Below, piece after piece: positions 1-8,191 of a stretch of DNA of 26,260 nucleotides. Both the position numbers and the translations under genes were made by a program. Every line of letters starts with the position of its first letter. Position 1 is the stretch's first letter. The notes under the pieces are model-generated. The model was not told the DNA's origin. It did not search any database and worked only from the letters and a program-made list of their open reading frames with translations. Source of the stretch: a virus; IMG/VR virus record IMGVR_UViG_3300046010_013188, positions 1 through 26,260 of that record. One strand, 5' to 3'.

Positions 1-2
1 AC

Positions 3-905
3 TATTTTCCTCCTATCAACGTATGGAATAGTACACACCATAACGCTATTCCAGATAACGTAAACTATATTAATATACCAAAAAGTCAGCAGCGAGACTA
101 TGATACTACCTCTAAAGGAGGAGCTATCAGGAGAGTAAGCGACGAGGGTACTAATATAGATTTAGGAGTAACTTTCAAAGAGAGCAATAAAATATATCCC
201 CTCATACCTTATGAAGGAGATTTGATATTTGAGAGCAGATTTGGTAGTTCATTGAGGTTTTCTAGTACTATAAAAGGCAGTAATAATTTTTGGAAGGGTA
301 AACCAGGCCCCATTACCGTACTATCAAATGGCCATAACCCCAGTCTCAATCAAGCGGGATGGTTACCGGTTTCAGAAAGCATTGATAACGATCAAACTAC
401 CCTAGTTTTATCAAGCAATCAAGTACTATCCTACTCCCTTCCGGTTGTAGGTACCGGATTACAAAAGCTTAAAGTTGAAGGAATTAACTCATTCTCTCAA
501 CCGCAACTAGTCTTAAGTTCCGATAGAATAGTTTTAAATGCAAAGAACGAAAGCCTAATAGCAAGTGCTAGAAACTCTATAAACCTAAGCTCTACAAAAG
601 TATCAGTAGAGGCGAACGAGACTTTTTTTGTAAACGGCAGTGAGATTTTCCTAGGTTTAGATAATGAAAAGTACCCAACCGAACCAGTCATACTTGGTAA
701 AGAATTTTTAGATGATTTTCAAAAACTTCTTAATCAGATTGATAACCTAGCATCTAAATTTGAAACTTTTATAGCCCTACCGGCAGGAAGTCCATACACA
801 GGCATATCAACAGCCGCTATAAAGCTTAGAATTACAACCAGTAAGATCGATAAGAGATTAAAAGGAGACTTGTATAAATCTAAAAAAGTATTTGTAAGTC
901 GATGA
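3..905 (+). CDS. Baseplate hub protein, gp5/VgrG-like C-terminal part (5' end outside window)
   Basis: The reading frame is open from the first complete codon at 3 to the TGA at 903-905, so the gene enters the window from the left; the TTG at 222 is internal and I see no reason to start there. About 300 residues are visible. Visible residues 71-110 contain EGDLIFESRFGSSLRF followed by a PITVLSNG segment, a pattern I associate with gp5-like hub proteins of T4-type marine phages. Residues about 169-219 alternate short hydrophobic strands with polar turns (LVLSSDRIVLNAKNESL, then SINLSSTKVSVEAN), as in the VgrG/gp5 beta-helix spike. The end (TEPVILGKEFLDDFQKLLNQ) is helical, as in VgrG-like tails. 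Known role of the family: central spike/hub of the contractile baseplate that pierces the cell envelope. The baseplate wedge genes downstream support the call. The lysozyme domain of T4 gp5 is not in the visible part. Confidence 0.7.
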   Translation, partial: YFPPINVWNSTHHNAIPDNVNYINIPKSQQRDYDTTSKGGAIRRVSDEGTNIDLGVTFKESNKIYPLIPYEGDLIFESRFGSSLRFSSTIKGSNNFWKGKPGPITVLSNGHNPSLNQAGWLPVSESIDNDQTTLVLSSNQVLSYSLPVVGTGLQKLKVEGINSFSQPQLVLSSDRIVLNAKNESLIASARNSINLSSTKVSVEANETFFVNGSEIFLGLDNEKYPTEPVILGKEFLDDFQKLLNQIDNLASKFETFIALPAGSPYTGISTAAIKLRITTSKIDKRLKGDLYKSKKVFVSR

Positions 906-1639
906 GCATAGGTTCAATCATATTAATAATTTTAAGACGGCAACTTCAACTTGAAGATAGGCTTCTAATAGCTATTGATACTGAGATTAATAAGTTTAAG
1001 GATAGCTGCCCCCCTAAGGAGGTACTATTAAAGACCATTGAGATAAAAAATAATATTAACTCCGGACTAAGTAATCTTCAGAACGCTATAAAGAGTATTT
1101 CACTAACTGGGATTACTAACGAAGCTAGTGTAAGAGCAATAGAATTATTAATTGAGTTAACAGAATCCCTTCCTGTACCTAACCAAACAACCACCCTAGG
1201 TACTACTAATACTTTTGCTGTAAAATTAATAGACCTGAAGGAAGACCTTAAAGAAAAAAAAGGTCTTAACGTAGGCTTAGGTCAAATTTTAACAGCCTTA
1301 GGAGGAGTAATATCATCAGTACAGGCAAAAATCGATATATTAGATCAAGGAATACTTCAATGTACTGAAGAAACAGATATTGCTTTTCAAGCTACAAATA
1401 ATACTATAAACGATTTAACTGAAAATACTACTGAACAACTCTTTAATAGTTCGGTATTTTATAAAGGGTTAAGCCTTGAGATAGTCTTTGATGAGCAAAA
1501 CTTTACTACTTTAAAAAAGCGTTTTGGAAGAGCGACTGACCCAAGAGGCGTGGTAAAGTTTAAAACTAACGTAACTTTCTCAACCGATAGTAATATTATT
1601 ATCGAGGAATTAAAACTTTTAATTGATAATCAAGTATAA
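902..1639 (+). CDS. Uncharacterised tail/baseplate-region protein
   Basis: The 245-residue protein overlaps the hub gene by four bases (ATGA), which suggests translational coupling. I do not recognise a named family. The first two thirds look helical and rich in Leu, Ile and Asn, with a Gly-rich hydrophobic stretch near residues 125-140 (GLNVGLGQILTALGGVISS). The last third, from about residue 185, looks like a separate beta domain (SSVFYKGLSLEIVFDE, then RGVVKFKTNVTFSTD). Its place between the hub and the gp25-like wedge gene points to a virion role, perhaps in the hub or tail tip. The evidence is context only. Confidence 0.6.
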   Translation: MSIGSIILIILRRQLQLEDRLLIAIDTEINKFKDSCPPKEVLLKTIEIKNNINSGLSNLQNAIKSISLTGITNEASVRAIELLIELTESLPVPNQTTTLGTTNTFAVKLIDLKEDLKEKKGLNVGLGQILTALGGVISSVQAKIDILDQGILQCTEETDIAFQATNNTINDLTENTTEQLFNSSVFYKGLSLEIVFDEQNFTTLKKRFGRATDPRGVVKFKTNVTFSTDSNIIIEELKLLIDNQV

Positions 1640-1666
1640 TTTTTAGAATCAAAAATATATATAATT

Positions 1667-2074
1667 ATGAAGCCAAGCGAATTTAAAACCTTAATCAAAG
1701 AAGCAGTAAGGGAAGCTATCCAAGAAGAGTTGAAAGACATTCTACTTGAAGCAGTAAGGGGTAACAGAAACACCATTTCTGAAGTTCAATATAGAGCTCC
1801 TATTTCACAACACCAACCCACTACTCCGAACCTAGCTCCAGCACATCACCCTAGATCTACCAACGTAGAAATACCTAGTAGATTAGCCGCTACTCCCTTA
1901 CAGGAAATGCTAGCACAAACTAGAGCTAGTATGAACTCTTCTGAATACAAAACCATTCTAGACATCGACTCGGGTAACGCACCAGGTATGAGTAATGTAG
2001 ATCTAATGAACGGAAAATTGCCCGAAGGCGAAGTTTCAATGAATACAATTATGAAGCTTGTAGGTAGGAAATAA
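1667..2074 (+). CDS. Small protein with repeated amphipathic leader motif, baseplate locus
   Basis: This 135-residue protein begins MKPSEFKTLIKEAVREAI and continues as one long charged amphipathic helix to about residue 33. The rest is Pro/Thr/Gln-rich and looks disordered (residues 40-70), then a helical tail ends MKLVGRK. The N-terminal helix has several [I/L]-x-E steps (IKE-A, IQE-E, LLE-A), the kind of site cleaved by T4-type prohead proteases. A similar helix recurs in other proteins of this window. The gene ends in TAATG, sharing one base with the gp25-like gene. It could be a minor head or tail protein or a scaffold-like piece; I assign no function. The start is preceded by an A/T-only leader with no Shine-Dalgarno. 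Confidence 0.6.
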   Translation: MKPSEFKTLIKEAVREAIQEELKDILLEAVRGNRNTISEVQYRAPISQHQPTTPNLAPAHHPRSTNVEIPSRLAATPLQEMLAQTRASMNSSEYKTILDIDSGNAPGMSNVDLMNGKLPEGEVSMNTIMKLVGRK

Positions 2075-2487
2075 TGGCATATCAAGTTAAACAAATTAGC
2101 CCACTAGACCTAAAACCTTCAGTAGGGGTTGGGGTAAATATACCTTTCTCAGGAAAGGCGGTATTTAATATCACCTATACAACTAAAGAAGCAATACGTG
2201 CTAATATAATTAACTTCTTACTAACCAATCAAAACGAAAGAGTATTTAATAATAATTTTGGTGCAAATATAAGAGCATTTATTTTCGAGATGATTAGTAA
2301 TTCGTCATTAGATGGATTACAAAAGAGATTAAGCGATTTACTAGTTCAGTATTTCCCCAATCTCACTATCTCAACACTTACGGTAAGTGGAGACCCTGAT
2401 TCAAACTCAGTGTATATAAACCTTGGTTACGCTATAAAATCCTATGCAATAGAAGACAACTTCACAATAGCAGTAACAAATGGCTGA
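2074..2487 (+). CDS. 25: Baseplate wedge protein, gp25-like
   Basis: The 137-residue protein matches the compact GPW/gp25 family in length (T4 gp25 is 132 residues) and in its core signature: a helix followed by NQNERVFNNNFGANIRAFIF, corresponding to the family's conserved turn after the 'xxER(V)' step. It then continues with a helix (LQKRLSDLLVQYFPN) and two beta strands. In contractile tails gp25 is a central component of the baseplate wedge and helps start sheath assembly. The neighbour downstream is the gp6-like wedge protein, the same pairing as in many contractile tails. It overlaps that gene by eight bases. This is one of the safest calls in the window. Confidence 0.85.
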   Translation: MAYQVKQISPLDLKPSVGVGVNIPFSGKAVFNITYTTKEAIRANIINFLLTNQNERVFNNNFGANIRAFIFEMISNSSLDGLQKRLSDLLVQYFPNLTISTLTVSGDPDSNSVYINLGYAIKSYAIEDNFTIAVTNG

Positions 2488-4345
2488 GAAAAGAGATATA
2501 AAATACGTAAATAGGGAATTCGAAAGCTTCAGACAGGGGCTTATTGAGTATACTAAAACCTACTTCCCTACTACCTACAACGACTTTACCCCAGCATCAC
2601 CGGGTATGATGTTTATGGAGATGTCTGCTTATGTAGGAGACGTCCTGTCGTTTTACTTGGATAATCAGATTCAAGAAACCTTCCTACAATATGCCCGACA
2701 GCAGGAAAATATATACAGTCTAGCCTATACAATGGGCTATAGACCTAAAGCAAGCTCAGCAGCCATCGCTACCCTTACCTTCTATCAACTCATACCCGCT
2801 ACTGTTAGCTCTAGCGTAACCATTCCTGATTTCAGATTTACCCTAAACGTACCTCCTAACACTCAAGTAGCTTCAGCTATAAACCCTAACGCAACGTTTC
2901 TTGTAAGAGATAGGGTAGACTTTAGCTTTTCTTCTTCTGAAGATCCAACAAACCTTAGCGTATATCAGGTAAACTCAACTACTGGACAACCTGAATTCTA
3001 TCTTTTAGAGAAAACTAGAGAAGCAATATCAGCAACTACAACTACATTTTCTGCTTCATTTGGTGCAAGTCAAAAGTTCTCAACTATAACTATCTCAGAT
3101 ACAAACATATTAGGGATACTAGACGCAACTGATTCTAGTGGTAACACTTGGTACGAGGTTCCTTACCTAGCTCAAGAAATGATCTTTGATGAAGTAAAAA
3201 ATACTAACACTAACGACCCTAATTTCTCATCAGGAACTGATGCTAGATTTTTGCTTAAATTAACCAAGCAACCTAGAAGATTTGTAACTAGATTTAAAGA
3301 CTCAAGCAATCTAGAGGTTCAGTTTGGTGCTGGAACTGTAGGTAGCACTCCGGAAAACATAGTACCAAATCCTGAAAACGTTGGATTAGGTCTACCGTAC
3401 AAGAAAGAAAAGCTTACTACTGCTTTTGCTCCTTCTAATTTTTTATTCTCTAGTACCTATGGAATAGCCCCCTCTAATACTACTCTAAGTATTAGGTACT
3501 TGAAAGGTGGCGGAGCAGTAGCTAACGTAGCAGCTAATGAACTAACTACAATTACGACAGGGGGAACTTTGTTTAATAACTCAGGACTACCAGCAGGAGC
3601 GGGTACCGATGCTATATTTAATTCCTTAGCAGTAAATAATCTTGCAGCAGCAACTGGAGGAGGAGATGGAGATAGCTTAGAAGATATAAGACTTAACTCA
3701 ATGGCTGCATTTGCCTCTCAGTTAAGATCAGTAACAAAGGAGGATTATCTAGTCCGAGCATTAAGTATGCCTGCGGACTATGGAACAGTAGCTAAAGTTT
3801 ATGCTCAACCTACTATGCGATCGGATGTTAGTACTGGGGAAACCCCAAGCACCCTTGATCTCTTTATCTTATCTTACGATAGTATAAAGAACTTAAGAAC
3901 GGCAAGCTCTGCTATTAAAAACAATCTAAGGACCTACCTCACACAGTATAGAATGCTTAATGATTCAGTAAGGATTAAAGATGCATTTATTATAAACATT
4001 AGCGTAAACTTTGATATCATAACTCTACCAAACTTTAATAACAATCAAGTAATTCTAGAGTGCATAAATCAAGTGCAAGGTTTCTTCAATATCGATAACT
4101 GGCAGATAAACCAACCTATCATACTGAGAGAGCTTTACGCTCTCCTAGATTCAGTTAAAGGAGTACAGACGGTAAAAAATATTGAAATTCTTAACAAAGC
4201 AGGAACCGCTAATGGTTATTCAGTTAACGCTTATGATATTAAAGGAGGTACGTTAAACAATATTATATACCCTTCTTTAGATCCAAGTATTTTTGAAGTT
4301 AAGTTTTTGGAGTCCGATATTCAAGGAAGAGTAGTAAATCTCTAG
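2480..4345 (+). CDS. 6: Baseplate wedge protein, gp6 / baseplate J-like
   Basis: The 621-residue protein is close in size to T4 gp6 (660 residues). Residues 14-63 carry FESFRQGLIEYTKTYFP and then SPGMMFMEMSAYVGDVLSFY, the typical start of gp6/baseplate-J proteins, in which a helical segment precedes 'D..G..l.e..a...D.l.yY'. Residues about 396-432 (GDSLEDIRLNSMAAFASQLR, then SVTKEDYL) match the baseplate-J core, where a D/E-E-x-R segment leads to R-x-V-T-x-E-D-Y. The protein forms the wedge ring that clamps the baseplate together. It starts inside the end of the gp25-like gene (AATGGCTGA overlap), so translation is probably coupled. Confidence 0.88.
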   Translation: MAEKRDIKYVNREFESFRQGLIEYTKTYFPTTYNDFTPASPGMMFMEMSAYVGDVLSFYLDNQIQETFLQYARQQENIYSLAYTMGYRPKASSAAIATLTFYQLIPATVSSSVTIPDFRFTLNVPPNTQVASAINPNATFLVRDRVDFSFSSSEDPTNLSVYQVNSTTGQPEFYLLEKTREAISATTTTFSASFGASQKFSTITISDTNILGILDATDSSGNTWYEVPYLAQEMIFDEVKNTNTNDPNFSSGTDARFLLKLTKQPRRFVTRFKDSSNLEVQFGAGTVGSTPENIVPNPENVGLGLPYKKEKLTTAFAPSNFLFSSTYGIAPSNTTLSIRYLKGGGAVANVAANELTTITTGGTLFNNSGLPAGAGTDAIFNSLAVNNLAAATGGGDGDSLEDIRLNSMAAFASQLRSVTKEDYLVRALSMPADYGTVAKVYAQPTMRSDVSTGETPSTLDLFILSYDSIKNLRTASSAIKNNLRTYLTQYRMLNDSVRIKDAFIINISVNFDIITLPNFNNNQVILECINQVQGFFNIDNWQINQPIILRELYALLDSVKGVQTVKNIEILNKAGTANGYSVNAYDIKGGTLNNIIYPSLDPSIFEVKFLESDIQGRVVNL

Positions 4346-4346
4346 C

Positions 4347-4703
4347 ATGTCACAAATTAACATTGACCTAGTACGCGAGCAGTTTAGTAAAGCGGCATTT
4401 AGTAAGGTAGTTGATACTAAAATTACTAAATTAGTAACTACTGAAGTAACCACTGTTGAACCTACTACTGAAAACATTCAGCTATTCTTTCAAGCCTACG
4501 ATACCCTTTTCACTGCAATACCGAAATTTGGAGCTACTAATTCTCATGAATACCTAGTTCAGCAATCAGGGAATTATATCGACGCTAACAACCAACAAGA
4601 AGAAATTGCTCTTTTATTAGAAGAAATCAATAGTCTGAGAAACGAATTACTTGAGTCAAATAGAACAAACCTAGAATTAGAAAGCAAACTAACCAATGGA
4701 TAA
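4347..4703 (+). CDS. Small tail-region protein with C-terminal coiled coil
   Basis: The 118-residue protein begins one base after the gp6-like gene. Residues 44-80 include FFQAYDTLFTAIPKFG and SHEYLVQQSGNYID. Residues 85-115 form a strong heptad-type coiled coil (EEIALLLEEINSLRNELLES). I recognise this arrangement as a recurrent small protein beside baseplate genes in environmental T4-like phages, but know of no assigned function. The coiled coil suggests oligomerisation or attachment to the large structural protein that follows, with which it overlaps by eight bases (AATGGATAA). Confidence 0.65.
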   Translation: MSQINIDLVREQFSKAAFSKVVDTKITKLVTTEVTTVEPTTENIQLFFQAYDTLFTAIPKFGATNSHEYLVQQSGNYIDANNQQEEIALLLEEINSLRNELLESNRTNLELESKLTNG

Positions 4704-7700
4704 TATAACGGTAGTAGATCTAGGAACTGGAGGAGAACTCAACTCTCAAGATATTAACATTCTGGAGGGCTCATTCTCTACCTCCTTATTTACCCCAGGT
4801 AGAGATAAGGTAGAGATTACTATAACCAGCCTCAATGAAGAGCTTCTAATTAGCGATCCAGAGTTTATCCTCTACTCGGTAGAAAACGATCCCTCTCTAC
4901 AAAATACAAGCCAGATATCGACGGTAAGTATTGATGTACAAAGAGTCTTAGATTATTACGAATTCGATAGAGGAATTTTAAACTTAAAGTTTGACTTTTA
5001 TACCCCCCTATTCTTTACTAGTGAAAATAATAAGTTCTATATCTCTGAGATATCAACAGATAGAACTGAAGCTAGATTAGATAGTCTATCTCTAGACGAT
5101 CCTACAGTACTAAAGAGCGTTCAAGATTTTATCGATGAGATAAATACTAGCGCTACTATAGTCTACTTCTACTTAAACTTCGGAGGAAACGAACTTATTC
5201 CTGCAGTTAACCTTATACTAGATAACGGCTCTATTGTTGTTAAGTTATACGAAACTCTACCGGCCGAGTATGAGTTAAAGAATACTTTCTTCTTAACTCA
5301 AAAGATAGCTGAACCGGTTAATTATCAAGTAACAATCTCTGATACCGTAGTTGACGATCTAGAACCTGTTTTCAATCTAAAAGGACCTAACCTTAATTTA
5401 GATATTAAAAACCAGATAGGAGTAACAAGTAACTACTTCAACGCAAGCAACTTACTAGCAACTACTCTAACAAGCTCATTCTCGCAATTAAGCTCACTGT
5501 TGGTTGATAAAGGAGTAGAGGTAAATATAGATTACACCGACTACTCAAACTTTGTACATTATTCTTCAGCAAGACAGAGAGTCTTAAACTTCTATCAGAA
5601 GGTTTCGTTGCTTGAAGACTACCAAAACGAACTAGGACGGACGGTCTTTAATGTTACAGGAAGCACTTCGTCTTCTTTATTTGTTAGTCAATCTAAGGTA
5701 ATTATTCAAAATAAGATTAATGAGATTAAGACTAATCTAGATGGTTACGAATATTTTCTCTACTACGAAAGCGGATCAAAAGCATGGCCAAAAACAACCT
5801 CTACCCAACCCTACACTCTCGCCGGTACAGGAAGTGCTGCGGTAATCAGCTGGATAGGAAGCTCCAATTCAGCATCACCAGCATATGGAGGGCAGCTATA
5901 CACCGGATCTTTATACGACGAACTAAACAAGGATAACTTACTTTTTACCGTACCTGAGTACCTGAGAGAAGATAGTGCTAACCTACCCTACGAGCTGTTT
6001 ATTAGCATGATAGGTCAGCATTTTGATAATCTATGGATATATTCAAAAGGAATTACCGACAGATTAGATTCAGATAACAGACCTGACTTCGGAGCTCCTA
6101 AAGCTTTGATGGGTGATATTTTAAGATCATTTGGACTTAAAGTTTATACCAATCAATTCTCAGGCGATGATCTATATTCTTCATTAACGGGTTTTTCAAT
6201 TTCAGGTTCAGGAACACCCAGCACAGGTAGTGAAAAAATTACTTCCTACGTTACTGCTTCAACCTTTATCCCTGCAAGTGATATAACAGTTGAAGTTTAT
6301 AAGAGACTATACCACAATCTACCTTATCTCCTTAAGAAAAAAGGAACGGTAGAAGGAGTAAGAGCTCTAATCAATATTTACGGAATACCAGATACTATCC
6401 TTAGAATCAATGAGTTCGGAGGAAAAGATAAGGTAAATACTAACGATTTTGATAATTACCAGCAAGTCTATAACCTAGCATATTTTACAGAAGATAGCGG
6501 CTTTGTAAACTCACCCTTTATAACCCCTTCATGGAACAGTACTAACGTACCAAATACAGTATCGGTAAGATTTAAACCCGTTAACAGCAATAGCCTTCTT
6601 ACACAACGCTCCCAATCTCTATGGGATGTAGAAACCTCTAGCACTCCTACTCTAGGTTTAGTTTTAGAGTACTCAGGAACAGGTAATATATCAGGAAGCT
6701 TTAGCGGATCCATAGCAACGACGGGCTCTGAATTCACGACCCTTAAGTTCTATGCAAATTCAACTACTTCAGCTAGTATAAACTTACCTATAAATAACGG
6801 TGAATGGTGGACAGCAGTAGTATCAAAAGTAGGAACAACCTGGTATCTATACGCAGGATGCAATCTATACAACGGGTATACTGGAACTCTTCCAGGATTT
6901 TATGCTTCAAGTTCAGTTACTGGTAATGATACAGTTTATACAGGTGGAGAGAATATTTTCTTCCCTTCAAATACAAGACAGCAAGTTACACTAGGCGGTA
7001 AATTATACAATCCGTTTACCGGTTATTATCAAGAAATAAAGTACTACGGAGTAGGTATTAGCGAAAGCATAGCTAGATCGTTGATTGCTAACCCTTCGTC
7101 AATTGAGGGAAATAATATATCATCATCCTACCAGCAATTAGCAGCAAGACTTCCTTTAGGTAGTGAATTATATACCGGATCAATATCCGTTCATCCAGCA
7201 GTATCAGGATCGGGAGTTAAACAAAATTCCTTCACTTCCAATAGCAACTTTACCATTACCGCTGGAGAGTGGGTTAATAACGAAGAAACTTTCTTCTTAG
7301 AAGAACCTATTGCAGGTATAAAAAACAGAGTCCCTGATAAGATCAGATCAGTGACTCCTACTTTAGTAGACGGGAACACCTTATCAAGCTATATCAGCAT
7401 TCAAAAAGATAACGATGAAACTGAAACTTATACTCGAGATATAAACTACGTTGAAGTTGCATTCTCACCCACCAATGAGATAAACGACGATATAGTAGCT
7501 CAATTGGGTTTCTTTAATATAGGAGAGTTTATCGGAGACCCAAGACATCAGTCAGCATCCTCCTATAACGACCTTACTCCTTTAAGAGAAGATTATTTTA
7601 AAAAGTACGTTGATAATTACGATTTTAACGACTACATCAGAATACTAAAGTACTTTGATAATACTTTATTTAAGCTGGTTAAAGATTTTGCTCCTGCTAG

Positions 7701-8190
7701 ATCATCAGTTGCAGCAGGGGTAGTAATAAAGCAGCACATACTGGAGAGAAGTAAGTACCCCGTACCTCAAGTAGGATCAACAGAGCTAGTATATTCTGGC
7801 TCAATAGATGTTGGTACCTTTAATGGAGGTGCCGGAGGCTCTGTAAATGCTATTAATGGTCTCACCAATAATAATTACGTTACCCAAAGCTGGGTAGAAG
7901 CCATACTTACTCCCGTTGGATTAGTAACTCAAACTGTAACTTCTCAAGAAGAATTCTATACCGGAGAGTATAGTGGAAGCGATATTGCAGCTACTACAGG
8001 AGATCTATCAACCAACAATCCCTTTCGATTGGTTGATCAACCTTCTATAAGGTATAACACCACTTTATTTGATGCTAATACCGATAGTTTCCAAGTCTTT
8101 CTAGCGGCTAATCCCAGCAGTGGAGGTTGCAATATATTTTTCGATAGAGGAACTTTAGCAGATCCTAAAACACCAATACTACCAGCTTAA
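4696..8190 (+). CDS. Large tail/baseplate structural protein with lectin-like domain
   Basis: This 1164-residue protein is the largest gene here. It is Ser/Gly/Thr-rich with recurring YTGS/YSGS tetrapeptides, common in secreted phage fibres. Residues about 535-579 (YKRLYHNLPYLLKKKGTVEG, then GIPDTILRINEFGG) form a conserved helical block I associate with large structural proteins of environmental myophages. Residues about 615-805 look like a concanavalin/laminin-G jelly roll: alternating strands, a central GEWWTAVVSKVGTTWYLYAG segment, then an IKYYGVGISESIARSLIANP tail. Residues about 955-1005 are helical (EDYFKKYVDNYDFNDYIRIL). The final 150 residues contain a Gly-rich turn and an EEFYTGEYSGSD segment. 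A role in the distal baseplate or fibre attachment, with possible glycan contact, is inferred; no enzyme motif is visible. Confidence 0.75.
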   Translation: MDNITVVDLGTGGELNSQDINILEGSFSTSLFTPGRDKVEITITSLNEELLISDPEFILYSVENDPSLQNTSQISTVSIDVQRVLDYYEFDRGILNLKFDFYTPLFFTSENNKFYISEISTDRTEARLDSLSLDDPTVLKSVQDFIDEINTSATIVYFYLNFGGNELIPAVNLILDNGSIVVKLYETLPAEYELKNTFFLTQKIAEPVNYQVTISDTVVDDLEPVFNLKGPNLNLDIKNQIGVTSNYFNASNLLATTLTSSFSQLSSLLVDKGVEVNIDYTDYSNFVHYSSARQRVLNFYQKVSLLEDYQNELGRTVFNVTGSTSSSLFVSQSKVIIQNKINEIKTNLDGYEYFLYYESGSKAWPKTTSTQPYTLAGTGSAAVISWIGSSNSASPAYGGQLYTGSLYDELNKDNLLFTVPEYLREDSANLPYELFISMIGQHFDNLWIYSKGITDRLDSDNRPDFGAPKALMGDILRSFGLKVYTNQFSGDDLYSSLTGFSISGSGTPSTGSEKITSYVTASTFIPASDITVEVYKRLYHNLPYLLKKKGTVEGVRALINIYGIPDTILRINEFGGKDKVNTNDFDNYQQVYNLAYFTEDSGFVNSPFITPSWNSTNVPNTVSVRFKPVNSNSLLTQRSQSLWDVETSSTPTLGLVLEYSGTGNISGSFSGSIATTGSEFTTLKFYANSTTSASINLPINNGEWWTAVVSKVGTTWYLYAGCNLYNGYTGTLPGFYASSSVTGNDTVYTGGENIFFPSNTRQQVTLGGKLYNPFTGYYQEIKYYGVGISESIARSLIANPSSIEGNNISSSYQQLAARLPLGSELYTGSISVHPAVSGSGVKQNSFTSNSNFTITAGEWVNNEETFFLEEPIAGIKNRVPDKIRSVTPTLVDGNTLSSYISIQKDNDETETYTRDINYVEVAFSPTNEINDDIVAQLGFFNIGEFIGDPRHQSASSYNDLTPLREDYFKKYVDNYDFNDYIRILKYFDNTLFKLVKDFAPARSSVAAGVVIKQHILERSKYPVPQVGSTELVYSGSIDVGTFNGGAGGSVNAINGLTNNNYVTQSWVEAILTPVGLVTQTVTSQEEFYTGEYSGSDIAATTGDLSTNNPFRLVDQPSIRYNTTLFDANTDSFQVFLAANPSSGGCNIFFDRGTLADPKTPILPA

Positions 8191-8191
8191 T

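Noticed and set aside
222-905. Start of the first gene at TTG 222
   Set aside because: The same frame stays open to position 3 and the upstream residues continue plausibly, so the gene enters from outside the window.
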